Positions 26,681 to 35,915 of a stretch of 64,000 nucleotides of DNA are shown piece after piece (position 1 is the first letter of the stretch; the number at the start of each line of letters is the position of its first letter). The position numbers and the translations under genes were made by a program. The notes under the pieces were generated by a model. It worked only from the letters and a program-made list of their open reading frames with translations. It was not told where the DNA came from and did not search any database. This DNA is from Paenibacillus xylanexedens (GTDB taxonomy: Bacteria > Bacillota > Bacilli > Paenibacillales > Paenibacillaceae), in contig NZ_CP018620.1 of NCBI RefSeq assembly GCF_001908275.1, forward strand, positions 6,138,001 to 6,202,000, given 5' to 3'.

Positions 26681-27535
26681 TCACTTATTCTCTTCTTCCT
26701 TCCGCTGATTCAGCCTTTGCAGATGAATGGTCAGATAACCTACCTCCGCAGGATAAACCGGCAGTTTCAGTCTTTTCTCCATTACTTTGGTCAGTTTCCA
26801 TGCAAGCGAGTACATTTCGGGATACTCCAATTTAAGCAGGGAATCCAACTTATGAAGCTCTTCCACTTTGTCTCCACGGCGAACACGCTCAAGGGCGAAA
26901 CGAAGATGAGTCAGCAAACGAGAGTAATCAAGCGATTCCGTTTCAAATGAATAATCGAGTTGGTCGGACACCAGGTTCACCAAATCAGTGATCAATTGTG
27001 AATGCTCACGTACCTGGGATATATTTTGATTGGTCATTGCGCTATAGATATGGAGGGCAACAAAACCAATCTCGTCCATCCCCAGATCTACACCCATTTT
27101 CTCTTTGATCAGACGAACAGCGTATTCTCCCATTCGATATTCTTCAGGATAAATCTCGCGGGTTTCATATAAAAATGGATTTTGTATGATAATGCCCTGC
27201 TCCTTGCGTTTTAACGCGAAAGAAATGTGATCGGTTAATGCAATATGGATATGTTCATTCAGAGGAACGTCCGTACGCTCTGCAATATACGTAATAACTT
27301 CGTTAATAATCTCGATCAGTGCTTCATCCACCTGTGGAAGAAGCTGTTTGTACTGCTCTTGCTCCTGCTGGTTTTTCAAAATGAACATTTTCTCCACAGC
27401 CATCAATGGAATGTGATCACTCGGTTTTCGGTTAAAGCCAATGCCTTTACCAATAACAACGACTTCCCCGTGTTCTGGATGCTGTGCAATGATTACATTA
27501 TTATTTAGCGCTTTATCTACATGCAAGCTGCTCAT
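26681..27535 (-). CDS. glcT: PTS-controlled transcriptional antiterminator GlcT
   Basis: An antiterminator of the BglG/SacY family. The N-terminal RNA-binding domain (about 1-60) contains DKALNNNVIIAQHPEHGEVVVIGKGIGF; two PRD domains follow, with histidines in LNEHIHIALTDHI and FVALHIYSAM (PRD1) and in the C-terminal YLTIHLQRL (PRD2). These are phosphorylated by PTS proteins, so activity follows glucose supply. I chose ATG 27535 since GAGGTG lies 7-8 bp upstream; a GTG at 27544 is inside that site. The position just upstream of ptsG-ptsH-ptsI is the standard arrangement, and the RAT leader follows the gene. Confidence 0.96.
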   Translation of the reverse strand: MSSLHVDKALNNNVIIAQHPEHGEVVVIGKGIGFNRKPSDHIPLMAVEKMFILKNQQEQEQYKQLLPQVDEALIEIINEVITYIAERTDVPLNEHIHIALTDHISFALKRKEQGIIIQNPFLYETREIYPEEYRMGEYAVRLIKEKMGVDLGMDEIGFVALHIYSAMTNQNISQVREHSQLITDLVNLVSDQLDYSFETESLDYSRLLTHLRFALERVRRGDKVEELHKLDSLLKLEYPEMYSLAWKLTKVMEKRLKLPVYPAEVGYLTIHLQRLNQRKEEENK

Positions 27536-27551
27536 TGTTTGCACCTCTTTT

Positions 27552-27583
27552 TCACACCATCTTAGGTGTGATTAAGTCACACC
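27552..27583. promoter_or_regulatory. Triple GGTGTGA heptamer near the glcT start
   Basis: TCACACC occurs at 27552-27558 and 27577-27583, and its complement GGTGTGA at 27565-27571, with spacings of 6 and 5 bp. The first pair forms a hairpin or palindrome just upstream of the glcT ribosome site. It may be an operator or an mRNA structure; the cognate protein is unknown. Confidence 0.35.
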
Positions 27584-27595
27584 CTGTTACGAACG

Positions 27596-27634
27596 AAAAG
27601 ACACCCGGAGCGGGCAAACCGCGCCGGACGTCTC
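27596..27634 (-). terminator. Terminator of the nfeD-floT unit
   Basis: On the minus strand AGACGTCCGGCGCGG and CCCGCTCCGGGTGTCT form an imperfect GC-rich hairpin followed by TTTT. It lies about 67 bp after the floT stop. Confidence 0.5.
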
Positions 27635-27700
27635 GCTTAAAAAGTAACAAAAATTCGCCTTAAGGTCAATAGAGCAACCATGCAAGATTCGAAGTGCTTC

Positions 27701-29251
27701 TTACTCGTCAACTCCAGCTCTTTCCACAATCTTGTCGATTATAGAAGGAGTTGTAACAGCCTCGCTCTGTTGAATGGCAACTGGCGCAGGTGTTTTAGAC
27801 TTCGTAAGGCCTTTAATCAGCTGCTCTACATCGATGCCGGATACACTTTTGAGCATCTCTGGAGCGGTCGCCATAAGTTCGGTAACATAGTTACTCACTC
27901 GTGCTGCACCTTCACCTTTACCTGTATCTACCACCGTCAGTTTATCAATGGATGCAATTGGCTCTGCAATTTTGCCAGCCAGTTCAGGCAGCATTTTGGC
28001 AATGATATCGAGTACAGCTGCTTCGCCAAACTTCTGGAACGCTTCGGCCAGTTTTTCTTTTGCTTCTGCTTCTGCAAGACCACGCAAACGAATAACTTCT
28101 GCATCTGCTGTACCTTTGGCAAGTTCCGCATCCGCCATGGCCTGACCTTCAAGTCGCTTCTGTTCAGCTGTTGCTTTGGCATGTGTTTCGATGGAATACT
28201 GTACTGCATCGGCTTCACGCATTCTTTTGGCTTTATCCGCTTCGGCAGCCTGCTCTACCGCATAACGATCCGCTTCTGCCTTTTTCTTCACTTCGGCATC
28301 GTATTGTTTCTCACGTACGACGATTTCTTTTTCCTGGAGATCAATCTCACGTTCTTTACGAACGAGTTCAACCTTCATTTCTTCTTCCACCACAGTCTGT
28401 CTAGCACGCGCTTCATGGATATGGTAAGCCTGATCGGCTTCCGCTTTTGCTGTATCCTGATCACGCTTAAACGTGGCTACTTTCAATTCTTTCTCTTTGG
28501 CTGCCTCAGCGATATTGGTATCCCGCAGCAACTCCGCTTTTTGCCCCTGCTCTTCCGCATTGGCCTTCTGAATACGTGCATCACGCATCGCTTCCGCTTC
28601 AGCTATCTCGGCATCACGTTTCACAGCAGCAATTCTCGGTTTACCGAGAGCATCCAAGTAGCCCTGTTTATCACGAACATCCTTGATGGTAAATGAAACA
28701 ATTTGAAGGCCCATTTTCTTCAGATCTCTAGCTGCTACGCCTTGAACCTCTTGCGCAAACCGATCCCGGTTCCGATATACTTCTTCCACCGTCATTGTAC
28801 CGAGGATGGCCCGCAAATGCCCCTCCAGTACCTCCTGTGCTTCGCTTCTCAGCGCTTCTACCGGTTTACCGATGAATTGCTCAGCTGCTGTAGCAACGTC
28901 TTCTACAGCGCCTCCAACCTTGATAATAGCTACACCGTCAGCAATAACCGGTACTCCTTGCTCCGTGTACACTTCAGGTGTGGAGACATCCAGCTTGTGG
29001 GACAACAAGGAGATAAACTCGGATTGCTGGAATACTGGCAGGATAAATGCACCGCCACCACGAACAATCTTAATTTTTCGGCCAGAATCATCATCGGAGA
29101 TATTTTTGCTACCCAGGAATGATCCCGTAACGATCATTGCCTCATCCGGTCCAACCGTTTTGTATCTCGCCCAGAAAGCCAAACCTAAAATTAGAATGAC
29201 ACCTACTACAACTATGGGAATCAACAAAACATCCCAATCTAAATTTTCCAT
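27701..29251 (-). CDS. floT: Flotillin-like membrane scaffold protein (YuaG/FloT)
   Basis: FloT organises fluid membrane domains and affects signalling, secretion and cell-wall enzymes. The 516-residue protein has an N-terminal membrane hairpin (about 5-28), an SPFH/band 7 domain (about 30-200: GPDEAMIVTGSFLG, GGGAFILPVFQQSEFISL), and a long Ala/Glu-rich coiled-coil region (about 210-420: repeated AEAxAxxEK) that drives oligomerisation, as in B. subtilis FloT. It lies 63 bp after the NfeD-like gene on the same strand, the conserved yuaF-floT pair, and should share its sigma-W promoter. Confidence 0.95.
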   Translation of the reverse strand: MENLDWDVLLIPIVVVGVILILGLAFWARYKTVGPDEAMIVTGSFLGSKNISDDDSGRKIKIVRGGGAFILPVFQQSEFISLLSHKLDVSTPEVYTEQGVPVIADGVAIIKVGGAVEDVATAAEQFIGKPVEALRSEAQEVLEGHLRAILGTMTVEEVYRNRDRFAQEVQGVAARDLKKMGLQIVSFTIKDVRDKQGYLDALGKPRIAAVKRDAEIAEAEAMRDARIQKANAEEQGQKAELLRDTNIAEAAKEKELKVATFKRDQDTAKAEADQAYHIHEARARQTVVEEEMKVELVRKEREIDLQEKEIVVREKQYDAEVKKKAEADRYAVEQAAEADKAKRMREADAVQYSIETHAKATAEQKRLEGQAMADAELAKGTADAEVIRLRGLAEAEAKEKLAEAFQKFGEAAVLDIIAKMLPELAGKIAEPIASIDKLTVVDTGKGEGAARVSNYVTELMATAPEMLKSVSGIDVEQLIKGLTKSKTPAPVAIQQSEAVTTPSIIDKIVERAGVDE

Positions 29252-29314
29252 TCCACATCTCTCCCCTTATTCATTCATGATGAGTGCTTAAACTACTTAG
29301 GTGATAAGAATACT

Positions 29315-29851
29315 TTATAAATCTTTAAGTACATTTTCATCCCATTCCGACACACGCAGTACACCATCTACAACATCCACCACCACAACACGTGCTCCCG
29401 CCGCAATGGGGAGGTGTTCAAAACTGGATGCCGTTTGAATCGTACTACCGGATGCAAAACGAATCATCACTTCGCCAAAACCTTTTTCCGGCACCGGAAT
29501 GGTGATTTCCCCAATTTTCCCAGATAACTCTTTCATTGAAAATGCAATCGAGACATCGCTGTTACGCATCGGTTTGATATATGCGAAGAATACCAGCATG
29601 GCTGCAGCAATACCTATAAGCAGGGATAATATTAGACCCGACATCGCACTTAATGAACTATAACGTGTCAGCATAATGCCTGCCCCACCGAAGGTTGTAA
29701 TGGAACCAGCTAACACAACGGGTTTGAAAAAATCAAGACCTGGCATTTCGAAGGCTCCGTCCAGCAAGCCATCAATCAAGTCACCCAGCACAAGGCTGAC
29801 AACCGCAAATATTGCTCCTCCGATCAGACACCCCCAATAAATTGTCTCCAT
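29315..29851 (-). CDS. yuaF: NfeD-like membrane protein (YuaF)
   Basis: A 178-residue protein with three or four N-terminal membrane helices (about 1-100) and a C-terminal OB-fold domain (about 115-178: LSGKIGEITIPVPEKGFGEVMIRF). This is the short NfeD1b form that travels with flotillin genes; in B. subtilis YuaF affects flotillin-domain size and membrane fluidity. The start at 29851 gives the normal N-terminus. A textbook sigma-W promoter lies 64-90 bp upstream, so the pair likely belongs to the envelope-stress regulon. Confidence 0.92.
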   Translation of the reverse strand: METIYWGCLIGGAIFAVVSLVLGDLIDGLLDGAFEMPGLDFFKPVVLAGSITTFGGAGIMLTRYSSLSAMSGLILSLLIGIAAAMLVFFAYIKPMRNSDVSIAFSMKELSGKIGEITIPVPEKGFGEVMIRFASGSTIQTASSFEHLPIAAGARVVVVDVVDGVLRVSEWDENVLKDL

Positions 29852-29914
29852 CCCCTGTTCCTCCTCTCCTCTGCCGCAAATTCATCCTAACTGGGCATTC
29901 CACATGTAAATAAA

Positions 29915-29940
29915 TACGTAGCTGACATCAAAATGTTTCA
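29915..29940 (-). promoter_or_regulatory. Sigma-W promoter of the yuaF-floT unit
   Basis: On the minus strand TGAAAC (29935-29940), a spacer of exactly 16 bp, and CGTA (29915-29918) match the sigma-W consensus (TGAAAC-N16-CGTA) at every position. B. subtilis yuaF-floT is also a sigma-W target. The remaining sequence from 29852 to 30047 holds no gene I can support. Confidence 0.8.
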
Positions 29941-30047
29941 AAATCTTTCCTCAAATGTATTCTGAACCCGATAATGGGTATTATCACGACATTCTGTTCT
30001 TCTTGCTTCATGTTCCTCCATAATTCTCGTGCAGAGGCAAATACATG

Positions 30048-30084
30048 AAAAAACCGCAAGCCCCCATAAAGGAGACTTGCGGTT
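30048..30084 (-). terminator. Terminator of the iron alcohol dehydrogenase gene
   Basis: AACCGCAAG (30052-30060) and CTTGCGGTT (30076-30084) form a perfect 9-bp stem; on the minus strand a T-run follows. It is about 45 bp after the stop codon. Confidence 0.85.
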
Positions 30085-30129
30085 ATTGGACAACGGAATG
30101 TGTCCTTTCACTTTGCAGTGATTATAGAA

Positions 30130-31293
30130 TTACAGAGAAGCCTTGTAGATGGATACAACATCTTCCCGTTGCAGTTTCTTGAAGTTACCGAATGGGCCAA
30201 ACAGCATCGCTTTGTCTGCCATTACGTCGATCTGGCTATCATCGATATCGTAATCTGCCAGACGGTTAGGTGCACCAATGGATGTCCAGAATTTGCTGAG
30301 CGCATCGATACCTTCTTCGGCAATCTGTCTGTCCGACTTGCCTTCAGGGTTCACTTCGAACACATTAATTGCCAGACGTTTGAATCGATCCACATTCACG
30401 TCCAGGTTATGTTTCATCCAGTGTGGGAACAAGATTGCAAGTCCACCGCCGTGTGGGATATCATACACTGCGGATACCGCATGTTCAATATTATGTGTTG
30501 CCCAGTCGCCTGCGAGACCCATATTCAGCACGCCATTCAGTGCCATTGTTCCGCAATACAGAATCGTTTCGCGCAGTTCATAGTTCTCCAGATCTTCAAC
30601 CAGACGAGGCGCTGCTCCCATGACAGTACGCAGAATCGTCTCACAGAAGCCAAGTTGAACCGGTGTATTGGCATCCAGATGGAAGTAATGCTCCAATACG
30701 TGGGACATCATATCTACCATGCCGTATACTGTTTGGTCCAGTGGAACAGTGTATGTATTCACTGGATCCAGGATAGAGAATGCAGGGAATGAGTATGCGC
30801 TACCCCAGCCCAATTTTTCTTGTGTATCCTGATTCGTAATAACCGAACCGGAGTTCATTTCCGAACCAGTTGCCGCCATGGTCAATACGGTACCGAGTGG
30901 AAGAGCATCCTGTGCAACGGCTTTGCGCTGAGCAAAATCCCACATATCGCCATCATATTTGGCACCTACAGCGATAGCTTTGGAGCAGTCCAGTACACTG
31001 CCGCCACCTACAGCGAGGATCAGGTCGATGTTATTTGTTTTACAGAGGTCTACCCCTTTATGCACCGTAGAAAGACGTGGGTTAGGTTCCACACCTGCCA
31101 GTTCAGTCACTTCTGCTCCAGCTTCCTTAAGCAAACCGATCACTTGATCGTACAGACCACTGCGTTTGATACTGCCGCCACCATATACAAGCAGAACCCG
31201 TTTACCGTATTTCGGCACTTCTGTCTTTAATGCTTCCAGTTGTCCTTTGCCGAAAATCAGCCGGGTTGGATTATAGAATTGGAAAGATCTCAT
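30130..31293 (-). CDS. Iron-dependent alcohol dehydrogenase, YugJ-like (NADH-dependent butanol dehydrogenase family)
   Basis: Group III alcohol dehydrogenases interconvert alcohols or aldehydes using NAD(P)H and an iron ion. This one has the N-terminal [16 protein letters not shown], the cofactor motif [15 protein letters not shown], the substrate-region MAATGSEMN, and the metal ligands (Asp/His in SHVLEHYFH and [17 protein letters not shown]). With ATG 31293 the length is 387, equal to B. subtilis YugJ; a TTG at 31311 would overlap the ribosome site (GGAGG) and is rejected. It is monocistronic, with its own terminator. The physiological substrate is not shown by sequence. Confidence 0.93.
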   Translation of the reverse strand: MRSFQFYNPTRLIFGKGQLEALKTEVPKYGKRVLLVYGGGSIKRSGLYDQVIGLLKEAGAEVTELAGVEPNPRLSTVHKGVDLCKTNNIDLILAVGGGSVLDCSKAIAVGAKYDGDMWDFAQRKAVAQDALPLGTVLTMAATGSEMNSGSVITNQDTQEKLGWGSAYSFPAFSILDPVNTYTVPLDQTVYGMVDMMSHVLEHYFHLDANTPVQLGFCETILRTVMGAAPRLVEDLENYELRETILYCGTMALNGVLNMGLAGDWATHNIEHAVSAVYDIPHGGGLAILFPHWMKHNLDVNVDRFKRLAINVFEVNPEGKSDRQIAEEGIDALSKFWTSIGAPNRLADYDIDDSQIDVMADKAMLFGPFGNFKKLQREDVVSIYKASL

Positions 31294-31385
31294 ATCTATT
31301 GTCGCCTCCAATGGAGTTTAGTATTTTTGTGCAACTCCAATTATAGTACCCTGTTTATAGAAAAACAAATCGATAGTCACTCACT

Positions 31386-31973
31386 TTATAACAACCCGTT
31401 AATCTCCAAATGAGCTCGAAACATCTCGCTAGATGAAGGCAAATTCTCAGCATCCACCCATGTTTCTGTGGCCCATAATCCAGCCTGTTTGAATGCCCGC
31501 GGACAATGGATAAAACACTCTTCCACATCTACAATGACAGCCGCACCTATGGTTTTACCACTCCAGCCCATACTGGCGATGAATTCCTCATCCTTAGTAA
31601 TGGATGCTGTGCCATTAATACGCAGCACTTCATTCATACCCGGAATCAAAAAGAGCATGCCAATACCAGGGTTCGACAACATGTTCAACAACGAGTCTAT
31701 CCGCCGATTGCCTGGGCGTTCGGGATAAACGAGCCGATATGTATCATAGACTTTCACAAATCCTGCTCCATCACCCCGAGGTGACACATCACTTTTTCCA
31801 TCACGATCGGAGGTGGAGAGGAAAAATAATGGTGACATGGATATAAAGTTCTGAACATGTGAATCCACAAATGAAATTGCCTTGTTACGCACATGTTCAT
31901 GCGGTTCACCCACCATGCCTTGCAGTTCCTCAGCATCTGTAATCAACGGAATATTCAATGCCTTCTTTTCCAA
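31386..31973 (-). CDS. Pyridoxamine 5'-phosphate oxidase-fold flavoprotein
   Basis: A 195-residue member of the FMN-binding split-barrel (PPOX) group, subfamily with about 200 residues known from many soil bacteria. Conserved segments are FFLSTSDRDGKSDVSPRGDGAGFVKVYD, here split around the flavin-binding PRGD, then RIDSLLNMLSNPGIGMLFLIPG and CPRAFKQAGLW. The substrate is unknown; such proteins may reduce flavin-linked xenobiotics or bind F420 or FMN. It lies 75-90 bp upstream of the alcohol dehydrogenase gene on the same strand, without a clear terminator between, and could be cotranscribed. The upstream intergenic region is shared with the divergent LRR/SLH gene. Confidence 0.85.
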   Translation of the reverse strand: MEKKALNIPLITDAEELQGMVGEPHEHVRNKAISFVDSHVQNFISMSPLFFLSTSDRDGKSDVSPRGDGAGFVKVYDTYRLVYPERPGNRRIDSLLNMLSNPGIGMLFLIPGMNEVLRINGTASITKDEEFIASMGWSGKTIGAAVIVDVEECFIHCPRAFKQAGLWATETWVDAENLPSSSEMFRAHLEINGLL

Positions 31974-32211
31974 TTATTCGTCCCCGTTTCTTCATTGAGT
32001 TATGTATTCAATGGCTTTCCACCATTATACATGCGGGAACTGACATCTTCCATTTCTGAGAACGAATATGAGTGCCGTCATTCAAATACCGCGCCCCCAT
32101 GTCCCCTCGGGTCACCTATTGGAGATTCAGTATTGTTAATATCATCTAACAGTTGTACTGTAACCAAAAGAACTTCAAAATTCTTAATATAAATATAAGG
32201 AGGTTATTGGA

Positions 32212-34239
32212 TTGAAAAAAGCAAGCATCTTCGTCTTTGCTCTGCTAATGTTCCTCGTACCCTGGGGACAGATGGTTATGTATGCTGAGCCGAATAAAGA
32301 AAAAGACTTCATAACGAGCGCTAATGCTCATGGAATCACAATAAACGACTATGTGGGCACTTCGAAAGATGTCATTATTCCCGAAACCATTGGCGGTCAA
32401 CCAGTTACTTCTATTGGTGAAAAAGCATTTTACAGCGATCATTTGACTTCTGTAGTTATTCCGCATACCGTCTTCACTATTGGAGAAAGGGCATTTGAAA
32501 TCAATCAACTGACTTCTATCGTCATTCCAGAGACTGTCACGACTATTGGAGACTTGGCATTTGCATACAACCGGCTGACCTCTGTCGTCATTCCGGACAG
32601 TGTATCCACAATTGGGAACTCCACATTCACTAACAACCAACTGGCCTCTGTCGTTATTCCCGAGACTGTTATGTCGATCGGAAATAGTGCATTTACAAAC
32701 AATAAACTGACTACTGTCGTTATCCCAGAGAATGTCTCAACTATTGGATACTGGGCGTTTGCATCTAACCAGCTGACTTCCATTGTTATTCCAAATCGTG
32801 TCTCTTCCATTGGACATGCTACATTTATGGACAATCAACTCACTTCTGTCGTCATTCCGGATAGTGTCTCCTCTATTGGAGCGATGGCATTTGCGGACAA
32901 TCGGTTGGCGTCTGTCTTCATTCCAGCTAGTGTCTTGTCAATTGGTTTCTTAGCGTTTGATGGTAACTCATCCCTTATTATTACGGGTTTTGATCCTTCA
33001 GAGGCTCAAAACTTCGCTAACTTTTATAGCATTCCCTTTCAAAAATTGAATATGGTCGTCTCCTTCGACTCCAATGGAGGGACCCCGGTTGCGGTCACTC
33101 AAGCCACTTATGGGCAAACCATTGTGCCCCCCACTCAGCCTACCAAGGACGAGTTTTTGTTTGAAGGCTGGTACATAGATTCGGTATACTCCCTTCCCTG
33201 GGATTTTGCCAGAGATACCGTGACTGGGGACATCACGCTGTACGCCAAGTGGACGAGTTCAGTGACAACTGCGTCCAAATATACGAATAAGGAAGATCCC
33301 ATTTCCGCTTTGACCGTCTCTTTTGACTCTCAAGGCGGAAGCCCCGTTCCCTCTACTATTACTAGGAATAATCAAGCAATAGCACCACCTCCCACTCAGC
33401 CCAGAAAAAGCGGGTTTTCATTTGATGGATGGTATATAGATTCGGCATTATCTCTTCCCTGGAATTTTGACAGAGATACCGTAAGTCGGGACATAACGCT
33501 ATATGCCAAATGGGTAAAGACTAATAGCTCTGAAAACCATGGTGGCAGTCCTTCTTTCTGGACCAGTAGCTCTATTACGGCCGCATCATCCCAGGAACCT
33601 TATACAGGAACGGAACTTAAAACCGAACCTAAACTTAAAGTTGAACCTGAACCTAAAGTGCCAACAATATCATTGACCCCAGTTGTGTTCAGTGATATTT
33701 CAACCCACTGGGCACGCTTGATGATTGAAAGTATCGCTTCACGTGGTCTGATAACGGGATATCCTGATGCCACATTCAGGCCTAACAAGCCAATCTTGCG
33801 TAAACACATGGCTCGTATAATCAACGGAGCGTTTGAGCTACCACTAATCCGAAAGGCTGCTCCCTTTGAAGATGTAGAGCCCACACATCCTTACTTTGAT
33901 GCTATATCTCGACTACAAGAGGTCGGCCTTATTGATGGATTCCATATTTCGAACGGCTTAAATGATTTCTTCCATCCGGATGCTGTACTTACACGTGCTG
34001 AGGCAGCAAAAATTCTGGTACTCGCGCTGGACCTGCCGCTGATCCAAACGAGTTCTTTTGAGGATGTGCCCTCCTCCCACTGGGCTCACGACTACATAGC
34101 CACACTGGCCGAGACTCGGATGGTTGTGGGATATCAAGGACAGTTCAGGCCAAATGACTCCCTAACCCGAGCGGAGCTGGCTGCCCTGATCTATCGTTCA
34201 ATTCCAACAGAACAAACGACTGGCTCACAACTCCGTTAA
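32212..34239 (+). CDS. BspA-type leucine-rich repeat surface protein with InlB B-repeats and SLH domains
   Basis: A 675-residue secreted surface protein. In order it has a signal peptide (about 1-26, ending MVMYAEP), eight BspA-like leucine-rich repeats of 22 residues (about 78-255, pattern LTSVVIPxxVxxIGxxAF), two InlB B-repeat/Listeria-Bacteroides modules (about 282-345 and 367-437, each FDSxGG...GWYIDS...LYAKW), a Lys/Pro/Glu-rich linker, and three C-terminal SLH domains (about 490-665: FSDISTHWA, FEDVEPTHPYFDAI, FEDVPSSHWAHDYI). SLH domains bind pyruvylated secondary wall polymer, so it is wall-anchored. TTG 32212 follows AAGGAGG at good spacing. Adhesion is the usual guess for such proteins, but no ligand can be inferred. 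Confidence 0.93.
   Translation: MKKASIFVFALLMFLVPWGQMVMYAEPNKEKDFITSANAHGITINDYVGTSKDVIIPETIGGQPVTSIGEKAFYSDHLTSVVIPHTVFTIGERAFEINQLTSIVIPETVTTIGDLAFAYNRLTSVVIPDSVSTIGNSTFTNNQLASVVIPETVMSIGNSAFTNNKLTTVVIPENVSTIGYWAFASNQLTSIVIPNRVSSIGHATFMDNQLTSVVIPDSVSSIGAMAFADNRLASVFIPASVLSIGFLAFDGNSSLIITGFDPSEAQNFANFYSIPFQKLNMVVSFDSNGGTPVAVTQATYGQTIVPPTQPTKDEFLFEGWYIDSVYSLPWDFARDTVTGDITLYAKWTSSVTTASKYTNKEDPISALTVSFDSQGGSPVPSTITRNNQAIAPPPTQPRKSGFSFDGWYIDSALSLPWNFDRDTVSRDITLYAKWVKTNSSENHGGSPSFWTSSSITAASSQEPYTGTELKTEPKLKVEPEPKVPTISLTPVVFSDISTHWARLMIESIASRGLITGYPDATFRPNKPILRKHMARIINGAFELPLIRKAAPFEDVEPTHPYFDAISRLQEVGLIDGFHISNGLNDFFHPDAVLTRAEAAKILVLALDLPLIQTSSFEDVPSSHWAHDYIATLAETRMVVGYQGQFRPNDSLTRAELAALIYRSIPTEQTTGSQLR
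32443..32970 (+). repeat. Eight 66-bp tandem coding repeats (LRR units)
   Basis: Units of 66 bp each begin with CTGACTTCTGTCGTCATTCC or close variants (32443, 32509 and on) and encode 22-residue leucine-rich repeats. The high DNA identity suggests recent expansion or recombination between units. Confidence 0.85.
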
Positions 34240-34250
34240 AAATCATATTC

Positions 34251-34286
34251 AAAAAAACACCAGCCCTTGTATTATGGGCTGGTGTT
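34251..34286. terminator. Convergent terminator between SLH gene and galT
   Basis: AACACCAGCCC (34257-34267) and GGGCTGGTGTT (34276-34286) form a perfect 11-bp stem. A seven-T run follows on the minus strand, serving galT; the rightward gene ends just before it and may use it with lower efficiency. Confidence 0.85.
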
Positions 34287-34301
34287 CATCGTTATACATG
34301 T

Positions 34302-35900
34302 CTATTCAGTGTATCCCATGCTGCTTACAAAACGATGGAAAGCCTGGCGTCCTGCTTCATCATATTTGTAAACACCTGCATGTTCCAGAATCTCGGCAAA
34401 TTTCAAGCCAACTTCCTGTTGTACAATGGCAACGGCTTGTTCTTTGTCCAGGTTAGGACCAAACCGTTCAATCAATTCTTCCGCCCAGCCCAGATGTTTG
34501 TTCAACACATGATCAGAAGCTTTGGCGGCTTCAGCAAGTTTGGCATCTCCAGCGAGGATATCCGCGATACTGTCCAGTTCTTCTTTCAAACGACCTGGCA
34601 GGATGGCAAGCCCCATCACTTCGATCAGACCAATGTTTTCTTTCTTCAGATGGTGCATCTCACGGTGAGGATGGAAAATCCCTTCAGGATGCACATCATT
34701 TGTACGATTGTTACGCAATACAAGATCCATCTCATAACCACCATCTGCACTGCGACGAACGATTGGTGTTACCGTATTGTGTGGTACTTGTTCCCCGTCC
34801 ACTTCACTGAATGCTTCGATATCCACAGCAGAATCACTGTAGACCTTCCACGCTTCATATACAGCATTACCAGCTTCTAGCAGTTCTGCAGGATCGTGTG
34901 AGGCCAGACGCATTACGGACATCGGCCATTTTACAAGACTCAATGTAAGTCCAGGTGCACCCGCATGGCGGAAGACAGCCTCTGGCTGTGCATTTTGAAT
35001 GGCGAATGTATGACGTCCGCCTTGGAAATGGTCATGTGTCAGGATAGAACCGCCCACGATCGGCAGATCCGCGTTAGATCCGATAAAGTAATGCGGGTAC
35101 TCCCCAACAAAGGCAAGCAGTCTGCGCAGTGTATCTTTGGTTAATTTCATCGGCACATGATCATGATGGAAAATGATGCAGTGCTCGTTGTAATACACAT
35201 ACGGCGAGTATTGGAACAACCAAGGCTCGTTGTTAAGCTCCAGCGGAATGACTCTCAGATTCTGGCGGGCCGGGTGATTCACCCGACCAGCGTAACCTAC
35301 ATTTTCACGACACAGCTGGCATTTTGGATATACCGGTGGCGGAAGCAATTTCGCCATGGCAATTTCCTTTGGACTTTTCTCCGGTTTTGACAGGTTAATA
35401 GTAATCTCCATGTCGCCATAGGCCGTGTCCTGAGTCCAGTAAACGTTCTTCGAGATCCGATCCATCCGAATATAGTTGGAGTTAATCGACAAGTCATAGA
35501 ATTGAGATGTGGCCGCCTCAATGCCTTCCGTCTGCTCCGTGTGGCGGAAGGCGCGTACCACTTCGGATGGGCGTGCCATCAAATGACCCATGATCTTGGC
35601 ATCCAGCAAATCACGGAATGTATCGCTATTTTCAGGAATGAGTCCAATGGAAAATCCATAATCAATCAATGTATCCAGCATCGCCTGTGGGCCATCGGGC
35701 ACAGTCGTGTCCAACTCACCGGCATAAGGCTCTGAGAATCCGAATTGTTCCAGCAGAAGGTTGCGGCTATAATCCCAATCCGCTTCCTCTATTAATTGTT
35801 TCTGCAAGGCAAATGCAACCAGACGTTCAATGGCATGCAGTGCTTCCTGCTGCTCCGGTGTCCGCTCTGTGGCACCTGCTGCAATATGAGTCTGTGACAT
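34302..35900 (-). CDS. galT: UDP-glucose-hexose-1-phosphate uridylyltransferase (type 2)
   Basis: GalT exchanges UMP between UDP-glucose and galactose 1-phosphate, giving UDP-galactose and glucose 1-phosphate, the middle step of the Leloir pathway. The 532-residue length and sequence (NHPARQNLRVIPLEL, GGSILTHDHFQGGRHTF with the catalytic histidines) mark the Bacillota type 2 enzyme. It ends the galK-galE-galT unit, 15 bp after galE, and is followed by a terminator. Confidence 0.96.
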   Translation of the reverse strand: MSQTHIAAGATERTPEQQEALHAIERLVAFALQKQLIEEADWDYSRNLLLEQFGFSEPYAGELDTTVPDGPQAMLDTLIDYGFSIGLIPENSDTFRDLLDAKIMGHLMARPSEVVRAFRHTEQTEGIEAATSQFYDLSINSNYIRMDRISKNVYWTQDTAYGDMEITINLSKPEKSPKEIAMAKLLPPPVYPKCQLCRENVGYAGRVNHPARQNLRVIPLELNNEPWLFQYSPYVYYNEHCIIFHHDHVPMKLTKDTLRRLLAFVGEYPHYFIGSNADLPIVGGSILTHDHFQGGRHTFAIQNAQPEAVFRHAGAPGLTLSLVKWPMSVMRLASHDPAELLEAGNAVYEAWKVYSDSAVDIEAFSEVDGEQVPHNTVTPIVRRSADGGYEMDLVLRNNRTNDVHPEGIFHPHREMHHLKKENIGLIEVMGLAILPGRLKEELDSIADILAGDAKLAEAAKASDHVLNKHLGWAEELIERFGPNLDKEQAVAIVQQEVGLKFAEILEHAGVYKYDEAGRQAFHRFVSSMGYTE

Positions 35901-35915
35901 AAGGTTGTTCGCCTC

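Noticed and set aside
32443..32970. Regular 66-bp repeats as a CRISPR-like array
   Set aside because: The repeats are in frame and encode leucine-rich repeats; there are no unique spacers.
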